Shown: positions 13,463 to 27,179, numbered from the stretch's first letter. The stretch is 64,000 nt of DNA from Plantago elongata (GCA_036897095.1 JAYMSP010000082.1:26396-90395), one strand, 5' to 3'. Numbers and translations are program-made. The notes: a model not told the origin generated them from the letters alone.

Positions 13463-16400
13463 ATGGCTTATGTGGTGAAAAAGAAAGAAGAAAAGCCAGG
13501 AAAGCCAGGACTCATTGATTTTGTCTTCTCTTGGTCCTTAAAGAATGTGATGAACAAACACCTTTTTAGAGACAAGGTATTTATGGTTATTGCTGCTTGT
13601 TTTTTACTTCCATTTTCTTCATTTGTGTTGCGTGTATGCAGTCGATCATTTCTTCTGTTACATTTACTGCAAGTTTGTGAAAAAAGGACTTCATTAGGCA
13701 TTTGACCAGGTGCATATTTGTGAAGCATATTGCGTCATGGATTATGCTGTGTGTGTTGTATCCTGACAGGTTAAGAGAGTTCCGGAAACATTTTCATCAC
13801 GAGAGCATTACTTTCAGTCATTCATCGACCCACTTCTTGAAGAAACCCGTGCAGACTTGCAGTCGGAGATAGCTAATGTGTTTCATGCACCTGTATGTGA
13901 AGTATATAGAGTAAAATGGGTTGCAAAGGATCCCGGTGACTTGAGATACAAGTTGTGGTTGAAGCCAGGTGCATATGAGCCCGAGTATGGGGATTTGATT
14001 GCATTAACGGAGGTGAAACCAAGACGCATTGATGATCTGGATAGACCTAATCGACCGTATCATATTGCTTTAGTCCAAGCCGCAAAGGATCAAGAGATCA
14101 AGGTTCTATCATCAAAAGTTATTAGGTATCATCCAGAGGACGAACGGGACAGACTTTTTGTTGTTTCCCTTACAAATTTAAATACAAACTTACGGATATG
14201 GGAAGCATTGCATCCAGACGTCCATGGGGGAAATATGAAGATCATCAACTCTGTTCTGAACACTAATCCACATGTAAGATTTTTTGTTGCCTTTTTATCT
14301 TTGGCCTTGAATGTTAGATATGTTTGCCCCATTTTGAATGTGTTGCGGACATGATAAAACTTATTTTGTTTTAATGTTTTTGTTTGTTGGCTTGCAGGTA
14401 GATGAAAATTGCATCAGTTGCTTCTCCAATAAAACGGAGTGTAGTAACGTGTCAAAATCAAGGAAAGTTATCACCCCCCTTTCACTTGACAACTCCCAAA
14501 ATGCAGCGGTTATAAGTAGCATTGCCATAACAGAATGTCATCATAAAAATAGCGTAAAGCTAATATGGGGTCCCCCGGGGACTGGAAAGACAAAGACAGT
14601 TGCTGCATTACTGTTTGCCTTGCTTCAAATAAAGCACAGAACATTAACTTGTGCTCCAACCAATGTTGCCGTGGTAGGAGTGACTAAGCGCTTGATGAGT
14701 TTGCTAGGTAGTACACTGATGTATGAGAATTATGGGTTGGGAGATGTATTATTGTTTGGTAATGGGGAAAGAATGCAGATTGATGACCATGAAGACCTTC
14801 AAGATGTGTTTCTTAAACATCGTGTTTGTGTACTCTGTCATTGTTTTGCCCCCTTAACTGGCTGGAATGGCATCTTAGAATCAATGATATGTCTACTTGA
14901 AGATCCTGAAGGCCAGTATCTCCAATACTTGCGAAGAGTGGAAGATGAAAATGAGGAAGACTCTGACAAAGATGCTGATGACACAGACAACTTGGAAGTG
15001 GAAATTGAGAAGGAAAATGAGAATCCCAAGAACACGAACCAAACAGAAACTCTTGAAAGGAAGTTTTGGAAGAAATTAATTGTCAGAGATCTCAACGAAG
15101 CAAAGAAGAAAAACTCGAACGACAAGAAGCCATCTGATGATGGGAAAAGTCAGACTAAGAGTCGAGAGAGCAGAAAAAATGACATTCCTTTTACGTTCAA
15201 GGAATTTCTCTTGAAGACATTCAGAAACATTGGGCAAAAACTCATGATTTGCATTGCAGGATTGTGCACACATATGCCTACTAAATGTCTTCCGTTGGAA
15301 GTAGTGAAGCGCATGATTAAAGTTCATGAAATGTTTAAAGCATTTCTGTCGTTGTTGAATGAGTTTAATGACTCACGTGAAGGTCTGAGAGAAGCTCTAG
15401 AAGGAAATGGAGATGCCGGAGGTGGAGAACATGGAACAAATTTACGTATGATGAGATTACAGCTCCTGAAAATCCTTAGATTGCTGCGTGAAACGTTCTC
15501 AGTCCCAAATTTTTATAACGAGTATGATGTTAGTATATTTTGTCAGAAAAACGCCTGCATACTTTTTTGTACAGCTTCAAGCTCTTGTAAGTTGCTCACG
15601 GAAGGAATGGCAGCAATTGAACTGGTGATAATTGATGAAGCTGCACAACTGAAAGAATGTGAATCATCTATCCCCTTGCAGCTTCCTGGTCTCTGTCATG
15701 CTGTACTTGTTGGAGATGAGAAGCAACTTCCAGCAATGGTTCAAAGCGAGGTTATATAATATCATTTCTATAGTATGTTGACAATAATGCATTCATTCAC
15801 TAACAAGTTGTCACATATTGACAGATGTGCAAAAAAGCTGATTTTGGAAGGAGTTTATTCGAGAGGCTTGTGATTTTAGGACATGAAAAGCACCTCCTGG
15901 ATGTTCAGTATAGAATGCATCCTTCGATAAGCTTATTCCCGAATACTGTGTTTTATAATGGCAAAATTAAGAATGGCCGAAATGTCAGTCTAAGGTCTTA
16001 TTCCCGGAGCTTCTTGAAAGGGAAGATCTTTGGATCATTTTCTTTCATTGATATAAACAATGGAAAAGAGGAATTTGACCAAAGGTATAGCCTGAGAAAC
16101 TTAGTAGAGGTATCTGTGGTTGCCGAGATCATCTCAAAACTGTACAAAGGTATTCTTGTTTTTAACATTTCATCATTTAAGTTCAAGATGTTGGAAATGG
16201 CTAAAAACAGTAGCAAAATTTTGTTCCTGATGATTTGTTGGTGTGTTGTAGAATGTGCTCTTTCAAAGCAGAAGCTCCATGTTGGTTGCATATCACCATA
16301 CAAGGCTCAAGTGGCTGCAATTCAGAAAAAGCTTGGGAACACTTACCATACTGATGCAAACGAGAAGTTTTCAGTGAACGTGCGCTCTGTTGATGGTTTT

Positions 16401-18003
16401 CAGGGTGGGGAAGAAGATGTGATCATAATTTCCACTGTTCGGTGCAACAGCAAAGGATCTGTTGGTTTCATGGACAAAAGACAAAGGGTCAATGTAGCTC
16501 TTACTCGAGCAAGGTATTGTCCATATATAGCCTATACTGTGTAGATGAATCAAATCAATTTTGTTCTCCGCGGTGTGTGAATTTTTCAATAATCAACTTA
16601 GAGAACAATCTGTACAGGCACTGTCTTTGGGTATTAGGGAATGCTGCAACATTAACCAACAGTGGTTCCGTATGGCAAAAGTTGGTCCTGGATGCCAAAA
16701 ATCGGAATTGTTTCCACAATGCTAACGAAGACGAGGACTTAGCTCAAGCAATTAACAATGCTTTAGTTGAGTCGGGTCATCTGACTTCATTATTCAGTTC
16801 AGACTACATCTTGTTCACAACCTCTAAGTGGAAGGTATGCTGGATATTTGGTACTTGCTAATTTTATCATCAATGCAACTTGATTGTCACATACTGTCAT
16901 CAATCCTTTGGTGCAATACAAAGAGGAATTGCCATTTCGATTGCTTTAAAATTGTATAGCCCTCTCGATTTCTTTCAACTTGTGGCATTAGTATGTTGTT
17001 CCTTCACTTTCCTGGGCGGTACATTTGATACACCAAACTCAACAAGAATTCATGGCCACCCAATCTCTCTGGCAATGAATGGAGTTAAATCAGCATGTGC
17101 ATTGTACTAAAACAATTCATGTCAGCGCATCCGGATTTTGGTCTAATATCATTTACAATTCTGGTTACAGGTACATTTCTCTGGTCGATTCCATGAATCT
17201 ATGACCAAGCTTCATGACTCAGGAATCCTTGAAAACGTTACAAAACTATTGGTTAACCTATCAAATGGCTGGCGAGAGAAGGTCGAAGATAAATGCCTTG
17301 CGAACTTGGATGGTGCCTCTTCACAGTTAATGAAGTGTTACCATGTGAAAGAGCCTCTAAAGTTGATTTGGACAATTGAAATTACCAGGGAAAAGTTGAC
17401 AGATACTCAAGTTATCAAAATTTGGGACATCTTGCCAAAATTTGAGATGCCGAAACTGGCTGAGGAACTTGATGATCTGTTTGGAACCTACACTTGGAAT
17501 CTCATGAGTCGTTGCTTGTGCAAACGTATAGAAGGGTCAGAGCTCCTTTTCCTTTGGACATTCATCAGAATCCCTATCAATTAACAGAAAATTGATATAC
17601 TGTCATTTGATGCAGGAACTTGACACTTCCAATGACATGGCCGGTGGCTGAAAATGAAAGAAGTTCCGACAACTCCGTTAGGGATTCAACTCAAGAGTTG
17701 GCACTCACGCTAGCTGCAACCAGTTTGAGTGATGCACCACGGTCATCAGGAAGAAGGTAAAAGTAACATTCGATTTTCCACACTTATTACATGGATTAGA
17801 AGAGTCTTCAGATATCACAAAACATTCATCAGGATCAGTCGATCTTTTCTTTTTTAGTTGATATCCATCATATTTTCCTTGCTTTCTTTTCCGACAATTT
17901 GTTATACAACAAGTCTTATGCATCTTTCAACTGCAAGTGGAGTATGCTAACATGGTTATCAATGAACAGGCCTTACCAAGGTGGGCGTGGGAGGCGCTGG
18001 TAG
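13463..18003 (+). CDS. SEN1/UPF1-like superfamily 1 RNA/DNA helicase
   Basis: Plant P-loop helicase of the SEN1/MAA3-like group, expected to act on RNA or RNA-DNA hybrids. Exons: 13463-13576, 13770-14273, 14398-15750, 15825-16149, 16252-16513, 16618-16834, 17171-17535, 17616-17756 and 17970-18003. Phases join without a break, giving about 1,104 residues. Motifs in order: Walker A GPPGTGKT (about residue 264), DEAA box in VIIDEAAQ (about 619), [18 protein letters not shown] (about 688), [13 protein letters not shown] (about 815) and VALTRAR (about 850). A highly charged Glu/Asp/Lys insertion lies between Walker A and the DEAA box (coding bases 14,930-15,180), as is common in this group. The last exon encodes a short [11 protein letters not shown] tail and exists in a second copy at 18107-18140. 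The cellular substrate cannot be told from the sequence. Confidence 0.88.
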
Positions 18004-18141
18004 GTCATATTTTCCTTGCTTTCTTTTCCGACAATTTGTTATACAACAAGTCTTATGCATCTTTTAACTGCAAGTGGAGTATGCTAACATGCTTATCAAT
18101 GAACAGGCCTTACCAAGGTGGGCGTGGGAGGCGCCGGTAGG
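17868..18141 (+). repeat. 137-bp tandem duplication of the helicase terminal exon and its acceptor
   Basis: Two adjacent 137-bp units (17868-18004 and 18005-18141) differ at only three positions that I can find. Each contains a polypyrimidine stretch, an AATGAACAG acceptor and the final coding exon. Unit 1 ends RGRRW and stop; unit 2 ends RGRRR and stop, because TGG became CGG. Either copy can serve as the last exon in the same phase. Confidence 0.9.
18107..18140 (+). CDS. Alternative terminal exon of the helicase gene
   Basis: Second copy of the last exon. If the donor at 17756 is joined to the acceptor ending at 18106, the helicase would end [10 protein letters not shown] rather than [10 protein letters not shown]. 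The reading frame and stop codon are intact. Which copy is used cannot be read from the DNA; the first acceptor is nearer and identical in its last nine bases. Confidence 0.6.
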
Positions 18142-20730
18142 GACGACGCGGTACACTACTGACCAGAGGTGTAAATCAGTTCTTTTGTTGAATCTTTGAA
18201 GTGTAGCAGTTGCTCCCGCAGCAATCAATGTTACTTTTGAGGAAGCACTTCTGTTGTATTCATGCTTTTTGGTGTACCTGTGATTAATAGAGAAACTACT
18301 GGGTTACCAGAAGTCCTTGCACAGTAAAATTCCTAGTTTTAATTGTTTTGATCAATGTATTCTGAGTCTGAACTTGTCAGAGCACGTTGGCCATTGCGAC
18401 TTGACCTGACTTGCTTAGTTTGCAATCTATTATGGGGTTCGTAGGATTTAACCACCGCACACCCGAATGATAGCGGTTGATGCGGGTTTACAACATAGAT
18501 TAAAATAAAAGGAAAATGTTAGTCTGAGAAAATGTTTGTTTTCCATTTCCACAACTATGCACTATTTACACAGAACAGATTGATTGATTACCACAGAACA
18601 AACCAAGCAAAAGATAACTTGCAACCATCTTAGAAGCAAAAGATAACTTGCAACCATCTTAGACAGCACCGAGAAGAGATCAATAACAATCTCCATCTTT
18701 ATAGTTCACTCCAAGTTCAACACCGATAAGATACAGATCTTACAACTAAAGTTAACATCTCCAAGCACTTCGATTAAACCTTGATATATCCAAAATAGTC
18801 ATCTCATTATACTTTGGAGCTCAAAATACAAAAAAAGTTATACTAGAACACATTAAGCAGCAGAAATAGTCACCTTTATATTATTCATTTGTGGAGATAA
18901 TGAAGCCTGCTGAAACATATTATTATCTTAAGAGTAAAGGACTTAAATGAGAGTGAAGGATTCATCCTTCTGTCACATGGACATAGGAGCACCTCAAACT
19001 GTATGATGCTTGCTGGGAGCTCCATATATATTTTGAATATGAAAGTTAGTCGCATAAGCTCCACATCTAGTTCATCAGTACATTCAGTACTTTCAGTACT
19101 TTGGGTAAGCCTGATTTTCCAACTAAACTGACAGTTTGAAACATAACAACTCCTTCATGTTCCCAGGAGTATGAACAATGAAAGTCTAAAACACTTTCAT
19201 AGAAACATACTTTACACGAACTTGCTAAAGTTGAAAGATCAAATATTATGTATCTGCAGCTTACGCAAACAGAGGATCCGAAAGTAACCAAAAGTATCTA
19301 CTCATGTCATGTCAAATGTTATACAGTAGTATCAATATTGAAAAGGAGACAAGTTGGTAGAATTTCAATAAGCATAACATACACAAAATCTTTTAAATAA
19401 AAAATCAAATGTAGTATTCAAAAGCAACCAATCACAAAATATTGAGAAATAAATCTGCCCAAAACTCAACACAAAAATAATGGAAATTTTACAATTTACT
19501 TCATTTTAAATAATACAGTAATAAACAGAACCAAACCAGTGGTTGAGGAGCACTTAAAAAGTTTTCAACATTCATATAGACTAGCAGTTGAACAGAATTA
19601 ACCTTCATACCAACACCGGAGGCAAAACAAGGAACTCAATACCTGACCAAATTTTGCTACCTCTAACACAAAGCAACAAATAAAGACAACGACATATCTG
19701 CAAATACACCGAGATGAACTATAAGCAAAACAACTAACGTCCAAATCAAAACCTGACAAACAGCCAGCCCTTAATCTAGAGTAACCCAGGTGGACTTCGA
19801 CATCAATTAACAAGCAAAAATATTCATATAAAAAGAGAGAGAGGAAGAAATATTACAACAGATGTTGCATTCAAAAATTTTACTATTTTTTAGGGGTGGT
19901 GGGTGTACAGAAAAACGAAGGAAGAAGAGTAAGCCTCATTTTATATGAGTTCATTTGTATAAATTCATTAGAGTACACAATTAAAAAGCCAACCCTCCGA
20001 TTCACCACAAACAGAGCCTGAAGTCTCGGCAAATAAACTTGTAGGTGGGGAAAGAAAATATATTTAGCACATTTACTCAGATCAGACAACAAAACCCCCA
20101 AACTGAAGCATAACAGACATCCAAGACCAAAGATAACACTAAGCTGGCCTTTTCTAGTCATCTTGCATATTCCGACTAATGAGATCTGTCAAATGGCATA
20201 GCTGTTATATGACTGCTTCAGATGCTTACTTGGGAGTTGGGACCGAAACCGACAATAGTTGGAGAGAAGTACAAACCGGTTTTGATCCAAAAGAACCGTC
20301 TCAAATTATATCATATATAGCAGTCTCTATCCAGAAATAACCTAATCATTATCGAATAGACAATTGCACTGATCTTCAAAATATCGTTGATGATGTACAT
20401 AGTCCTGAGTTTTCCATAGAACTAGCAGATACCACTACACGAATCTTGGGGTATACAGAGCAAGACAAAAACAGTAATGTGCACTGAAGCTCTTATTATA
20501 CATGAGAACAAAAATCTATCAATCAAGACGGGATCAAAAGTAACTCATATGTGCACACAAATGTATCGGAATATTCAAGATGCCATCTCTAGTATTAACT
20601 CCTCTTATGGTCAACAACGAAAGAATTGAATGTCTAAAGAACGACCCATGTTAGAGCATTGTGACACTTTCCAGCAGCTAGAATGTTCCCAAAGGGTAGA
20701 ATGAACAGGCAATACCTCCTAAGTTCTGAT
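18142..20730. other. Intergenic region between helicase and O-fucosyltransferase 3' ends
   Basis: No coding region is supported. The two genes converge here, so the ends hold their 3' untranslated regions. Short ORFs at 19067-19291, 19598-19813 and 19883-20161 show no protein-like pattern. A perfect 29-bp tandem duplication is at 18606-18663. Confidence 0.6.
18606..18663. repeat. Perfect 29-bp tandem duplication
   Basis: Units 18606-18634 and 18635-18663 are identical and each begins AGCAAAAGATAACTTGCAAC. This looks like a recent slippage or duplication event in noncoding DNA. Confidence 0.9.
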
Positions 20731-22802
20731 TCACTCATCCTCGGCAATAAAATTTGGCAGTTCTCCCTGGCACAAGTACTCATCGCAAAGCGATGCAGAT
20801 CCCCAGCCTCTGCGCAGCCGCAGAATATCCTCCGTGAAAGTAGATCCAGAAGCACCGATAAATACGGTAGATAGAGCACAAATAGTCTTATCCAGCATTG
20901 CTTCCACCTTCAAAGGAATTGACATCTTAGCATAAGCCATTACATACACCAACTATGGAATTAAACAAACCAGGTTATAGCCCAAAAAATCCTAATATTT
21001 GCTGGCTTTAATAAACATCATCGTAAAATATACAAGTTTCCCTTGTATATAAAAAGGGGAAACCATTACCTACGAGGCTAATGTGTGTGTGTTTATTGTT
21101 GTAACAGGTTTCAGATGTCGTAGATAAACTACATCTACAAGGTCTGATGATACCTCTAGTGCACATACCCTCTAATACAAGATGTTATTCCTCAACCTTT
21201 GTAGAACTAATAGTATTTTCCAACTGCGGGGCTGACTATTTGCTGCTCTTTTGGCCCCATTTTAACTTGTTCCACTGTTAACTAATATTGAAAAATGACA
21301 ATAAAGGTCACACCCGTTAATGTAGAGATGGGAACTTGTACTACTACTTGAGAGATATTCGTGATGGTCATAAAGGAACTATTCTGTATGTGTGTAGCTA
21401 TGTCAATAGCACAATAATTCAAGAGAAACTAAAATAAAAACATAAGTTAATCAAACTGGCATGAAGGGGAAGTCAAAGTCAAGAGCTATAAACAAATTAC
21501 GCCCGTTCCCTTGACTATTTTATTTGTATAAATAAAAGCAGAGTTCCATCAGAGAAAACAACATTCAGAAACCATATGAGCAATCAAAATTTACGAGGCA
21601 TAAACATAGTTTACCTGAGAATCCCCCTCAAGTCCGTGTCTATATAACAAAGCATCCCATTTTTCCGCTGAATTACGACCTGGCCTCTGAACAAGCGGAA
21701 CATTCTTCCCGTTCCAGGTAACAAGTGACTGCAATAGACCAGTTTCACTTTCTGCAGCATCAGTGGAAAGATATACCACAGGAGAATTGGCCTTTCCCAC
21801 CAGTCGGCTGATGCACTCTGCAGCTTGAGGAACAGGGTAGAAGCAACTCGGTTGCTTTGCATTGCTGGTAATTATAACGAGCAAGTTATACTAAAAAATC
21901 ATAGAAAATCATTCATACATAAGTAACAGGACCAGAAAAGGGCGAGACATACCAGAATTTCAAGAAACCATGGCGCCGAAAATGAAGAGCTACAAAGTCC
22001 TTGCCTAAGAATGTCTGAATAAAGCGTTGAGCAGTGAGCAAAATCAGGCGACTTGGCTCGATCAATGTCTTACACTGATGGCCAATGGGACCGCCCGGCT
22101 GCATCACCCAATCTTTATCAACATCGGCAAAAAACACATCACCGATTGCAACAACATCATCATCCGAAGAGAACTTAGCCAAAACATCCTGTACAGTTCT
22201 TTGACTTGGTTTTTTAACATCCTCCTTCCAAACAGCCTCAATCTTACTCAAGGAGAGCCCCAACCCCTTCAACTTCTTTACACGCTCATCATCCACAAAA
22301 CACGGTTGTGGCAACGAGAAGTAACACATAAACTTATCAACATGCAAGTGGTTCTTCCGAATCTCCACAAACTCCTCAAATGACACCACAACTTTCCTCC
22401 CCACACACTTGTTAATGTGCTCAAGATCTAACACGCGATGGAACTCATAATCAACCTTCGAGCTCGGAATCACCAAAATCCGATTAAGCAATGCTGCAAA
22501 GAACATATGCTTCTCCAAACAAATCAAATGATTCGACATCTGCCCCGATACACAAATAGCAAACAAGTACTTGCCAGATCTCGGCTTCCATTCTATCGTC
22601 TTACGCTGAGACAACCTCTGATCCACCTTCCCACATGCATTCCAACCCGTAAAACTCCCATCGGTATAATTCTCATCCACACCAACAAAATTCCTCATCT
22701 CGTGAGTGGACAATAAAGCCCCCTGGATCCGTCTATTCATAGTAATCTGAGAAGAAACCCGAGATTTCAACTCTTCCAACACGGAAAGCGAATTCGCCTC
22801 AC

Positions 22803-22835
<33 letters not shown>

Positions 22836-23256
22836 TACTACCATTAACCAATGCAGTATAATTCCACATCTTAAAAAGCTCTAATTCCTGCTGTTTAAGT
22901 AAATAAAGCGCTTGCAGCTCAGACTCACGCATCCTACTCAAAGAAGGTGAATTGGTACCAATACCTCCCAGATCGGAAATACTAGGAATGTGAGTCTGAA
23001 ACATTTCCTTCAAATCGGTGGTGAAAAACAGAATTAGGAGGAGAAGAGGAAGGATTACCCCAAAGAGGTACCTCTTGTTGAATCGAAATGATGAGGAAGA
23101 TAACCGGTGCTTGAAACCCTCGGTATCGATTTGGAAAACGGAGCGGTGGCGGTGATTTGGGGATTTGACGTCGTCGTTTGAGTGGCGGGCATTTTGGGGA
23201 ACTAGATTCTCTCGGTCGTTGCTTTCCTCTTCGTCATCAGAGAAATCACGCTCCAT
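20731..23256 (-). CDS. O-fucosyltransferase family protein (plant O-FucT type)
   Basis: Type II membrane glycosyltransferase-like protein of the large plant O-FucT family, expected in the Golgi and expected to use GDP-fucose; the acceptor is unknown. Three exons: 23256-21953, 21864-21615 and 20907-20731 join in phase to give about 576 residues. I chose MERDFSDDEEE at 23256; an in-frame ATG at 23283 would add nine residues. After an acidic cytosolic stretch a membrane segment spans about residues 62-80, followed by a stem with a serine run (about 139-152). The luminal domain contains the conserved ALHFRRHGF motif near the end of exon 1 and ends with FIGASGSTFTEDILRLR and FIAEDE. An earlier acceptor for exon 3 would insert six residues, but VEAMLDKT is the family-like start. 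Confidence 0.85.
22797..22838. repeat. Trinucleotide repeat coding for a serine run
   Basis: About ten tandem ACT units, read as AGT serine codons on the minus strand, inside exon 1 of the O-fucosyltransferase gene. The tract lies in the stem region, where length changes should be tolerated. Confidence 0.85.
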
Positions 23257-24497
23257 AGCTGTTTGCAAATTGCAAAGTTGCAATACAGTGAGAGTGGTGC
23301 AGAAAGTAGCTGGAATTGAGGAGAAGTGAAATGGTAAATTGGGAGATTAAACAGCAATTGCCATAGCTAACAGTTGAAACTAATCGATCATCACGGGTTA
23401 AATTTCATCGTTGATCGGTTGGCTTGGCTTCATCAACAAATGTCGGTGATGGAAATTGACAGTCTACCGGTGGAAGTTGGGTTCGTTCATCATGATTTGA
23501 TGTCTTATTATGCTTGGGTCAGTACACCACATGAGTGAAAGTTCCAGAATGTGTGATAAACAAGCATCCACTAGAACCTCCGTTAAACAATAATCTTCGG
23601 GTTTGGAAATTGTATTAGTTTAATGCGATACGTACCTATACAACTTATTAAGATTACTAAATATGATACACCGTGCTAAATGTAGTGTTTAAAATTTGAT
23701 ATTAATCAAATTTATATCACATACGATCTTACATATATATGATTTTTAAGGGTGACTCGAACCTCCAACATATTGGTTGGAGTTGAAGCGTCATTACCAA
23801 TTAAGCGTCTTACGAACTCACATATTATATATTCTATGAGATATTTGTGTCTTAAATGGGTAATGCAAAAATAATCTACACATTTGTACTGACAAGTTAA
23901 TTTAGAAAGTAGCGAATTTTGACTATTAATACCATCACATAAGTGAAAGAGTCTCTTCAATTTATTTGTTGGATAAGTTGGTCTAACCAACTCAAAATGA
24001 GTAATTTGTATGTAAAGTATACCTTTTATTATTTCTTATGTGTGAGGTGTCTCCATAATTTAGTAGTTTAAGGAGTTATGCGACATAGATATAATTACAA
24101 ATATATAATATTTTAAAAAGAACAACGGAATACATATGCTTAAGTACAAAAAAAATACAAAGGCATGAATGTCTCGAGTCTTATTAATTGATACAATACA
24201 CATAAAAATAAAAATAAAAAGTTCAAAACTACCCAAAAGTCATTGCAATTATCTAAGCAGTTCTAATTTGGTTTATTTGCATGAACCCAATCAACAACTA
24301 CAACATTCACCTAGATTGATCCAATCATCCTGTTCTAAAGTGTATTAAATTCCTTTAGAAAAATATACTTTGGACCGCATTTGTAAAAATTCTGAAGGAG
24401 TGTTGTATATGGTGTGAGGTTGCGAGCGGAAAAAACTTAAATAGACATTCTAGCCGGTTGCTGAAAAATAGAGAATAAACTCTAAACAAAGTGCAAT

Positions 24498-24661
24498 AGT
24501 AAAACGACACTTTAACCAGTAAAATGACAATTTAACATGACAATTGAACACTCATTATATTACTGAAGGATGGAGAAAAGGTGTTACATAAATTATAAAA
24601 GTAAAACGAAACTTTAACAAGTGCAATGACACTTTAACAGGATAATAAGAGACTTATTATA
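24498..24661. repeat. Diverged direct repeat, period about 102 bp
   Basis: AGTAAAACGACACTTTAACC at 24498 recurs as AGTAAAACGAAACTTTAAC at 24600. Each is followed by a similar A(G/A)TG(C/A)AATGACA-TTTAAC phrase and then an (A)CTCATTATAT-like stretch. About 60 bp of each copy align, with about 40 bp unrelated between them. Confidence 0.5.
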
Positions 24662-25394
24662 TTTAAATATTTAAATATTATTTATTGAATATTTAATTTG
24701 TTAATATAATATTTATAGAACTATTAGCTATAAGCTAATTACTTTTGCATGTGTTAATCGAGCCAATAATCTGATGCTAGATAGAGTAATAATGACCATC
24801 GAATTTTTACAACATCGCACCATGGCTAATTAAGCTGTTTATAAGCTTTATCTTCAAGTGAGTTTGTTACATAAGTGTGTAGTACTTTATCCGGCCCCAT
24901 TTACTTTTGTGGTTGAAAAATAAAGCATGGATTGATTTTTAAAAGGAAATGCTAATTTGTTCTTAATTTTTAAAGTTCTGAGTGGGATTATAGTAATGAC
25001 ATTGAGTTTATTTCTAAAGATATTTAACGTTAGGAATCAAGTTAGCCATTTACAAGTAAAAGAAATATAATAATTTATTTGTAACGTAATAAATGTCAGA
25101 ATAGAAAATTATTTGATATTGAGGGAGTAGTTGACTACTTCATAAGGTAATTAAAAGGACGGATTTAAATAGATACCCTTTTAAAATTAACAATTTAAAA
25201 AATGAGAGTTGTATCATTTGTATTTATAATGAAAAAAAGTTATATATCGTCACACTAAATATACAATTTTAGGTGTGAAAACTGTTATTTACATTCTATG
25301 ATACACTATCTTTATTACATTTGAACTTTATGATACAACGTTTGCACTTTATAATAAAATGTTTTTTTAATAAGTCTTTATTTGAAACTTATAT

Positions 25395-26099
25395 GGGACC
25401 TTCTATTGTGAGTCATGGTGTTGCATTGACTAACGTTAGTCACTTATTTCAATTCATTGGATTAGAACTTCAACGGTTGAGATTAAATAATTTACTACCT
25501 TTTGCATTAAGTGTTGTCTTTGAGTGTCGTTCGTGTCTCATGAGGTGTTAGCACTATGTGTTGCTCTAACCACCTATATTGATTAATATATTTAAAATGT
25601 ATTTTTTCAAATATCACTAAAAAACATTCTTCATATATTCAATACCATAATTAATAAAATTAAAATCTTTAAAAAAATTAATAATTAAAATTAAATTAAT
25701 ATACTCTTCAATGTAGGAGATTAAACAAAAAATAAAAAAATAATAATAAAAATTAAAATTTTTAAAATAATTTGAGAATTTTAATTTAGGGTTCATGAGA
25801 ATGTTGTCATCTTTCTTGTTAATTATCAATCTTAAATTTGAGTAATGTGAATATTTGTGACTAATTATAATTTTTAAGATTATAATTCTCTTGTAAATTA
25901 TATAATATGTGTTTATTTTTAAATTAACGAAAAAAATAAATTTAAATAACAAGTAGTGGTTGATGGCGATAAAAAACGATAATAGAATACGATATAGACC
26001 AATAATTGAGTGTGATAGAGAGCAATTGACACGTGTTAGATGTGGATACATTGACTAACAATAGTTAGAGCGATATTTTGACTGACCGTTGAAAATCTG
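25395..26099 (+). mobile_element. Mutator-like non-autonomous element, copy A (705 bp)
   Basis: The left end GGGACCTTCTATTGTGAGTC, then a TTGACTAACGTTAGTCAC phrase, matches the right end of copy B (34169-34870) in reverse complement. The far end, TTTTGACTGACCGTTGAAAA, matches B's other end. Interior segments also align, for example the shared TTTTTAAGATTATAATTCTC. The terminal repeats have decayed more than in B and no clean 9-base target duplication is visible. No transposase is encoded. Confidence 0.75.
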
Positions 26100-27025
26100 A
26101 AAGCTTAGTGGCTGATTGGAATAGAATCGGAGTTGGATCCGTTTGAATGGATGAATAGTGATCAAATTGTAGTTGGATTGTTAAAATTAGTGTTTGGTAT
26201 AAAATTGTAATTGTATAGAATATTGTAGGTTTGTTATATAGGTTGTGTGAGAGAATAATGATTGGTGTAATTAAGATGTGATAGTTTGATTGGTTAATAA
26301 TTAATTTTTAAGTTTGTTGTAATGAAATGATTGAATATATTTATGAATTGTAGTATTAGGATAATTTATTTGATAATAAAGAATAGAGAATGAGGCTAGT
26401 GAAAAGTTAGATAATAGTAGGAAAATTTTAATTACTCCAATTTAAATTTAACTTCAAACACAAAACTAACAAAAGTTAGGTATTAGTAAGGACATTTGGG
26501 CCTTGCACTGGATCAACTCCAGTTACGCAATTCATGTTTTACGTAATCGGTCTTCATGTCAGTCCATTTGCTTAAATCCCAACACTAACGCCCAACAACA
26601 AGATTATTCTCTTTTTCTCTTTTCTCTTTTAGTTGAAACAAGATTACTTATGCAGCATTATTTTCAAAATTTAAAATGATGTTTCCAAATTTTGTTATCA
26701 CACCATTTTTCAACATATACATTTTCAAATCACTTCTTAATTTATCTTTACAATCTAATATATTATTAAAAAAATAATTTTAATTTAGTTCAACTAAACT
26801 AACATTAAAGGATAACACCGTCCTATCCTATCACCTACTATGACTAAAATTGCGTCACTTACCAAGACTCGTCAAGTACCGTTAATATCTTTCGCACAAA
26901 ATAAAGATTTTTTCCTCCTTTTCAATTTGCCTGGTAACCAAAATAAAGTAAAAGATATTTGCTACTTATTTCATGTAGTATCTTGTGAAGAAGTGGACGT
27001 GTTAGCATATGGTTGGTTGTTAAAT

Positions 27026-27084
27026 GATAAGAAACTATTGTCCACAATTGATCTCAATTCTCAACCCATACCCTATCATATATC
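27026..27084 (+). promoter_or_regulatory. Candidate CP12 promoter elements
   Basis: A GATAAG (27026-27031) matches the I-box core common in light-regulated photosynthesis promoters. A CATATATC at about 27077-27084 is the best TATA-like site, about 100 bases before the ATG. Both are short motifs and could occur by chance. Confidence 0.35.
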
Positions 27085-27179
27085 TTGCCACAAACTCACA
27101 TAATCATCCTCATAATTTGCTATCTTTTTTCACAGGCTATCTGTAAACCATTGTTGTATTGTGAACACAAGAACTTACA

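Larger units (their letters stand above)
23284..27179. other. AT-rich intergenic region and CP12 promoter
   Basis: No coding gene is supported. The 144-codon ORF at 25617-26051 is AT-rich noise inside a MITE. Contents listed elsewhere: a direct repeat (24498-24661) and Mutator-like element copy A (25395-26099). The segment from about 26,110 begins GGCTGATTGGAATAGAAT, like the ends of the MITE at 11338, but its other end was not found. The right end must hold the CP12 promoter. Confidence 0.55.

Noticed and set aside
14838-15327. Antisense ORFs within helicase exon 3
   Set aside because: Shadow of the Glu/Asp/Lys-rich helicase insertion read on the other strand.
25617-26051. 144-codon minus-strand ORF
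   Set aside because: Almost entirely Phe, Ile, Tyr, Lys and Asn from AT-rich DNA, and it lies inside Mutator-like element copy A. No domain or codon pattern.
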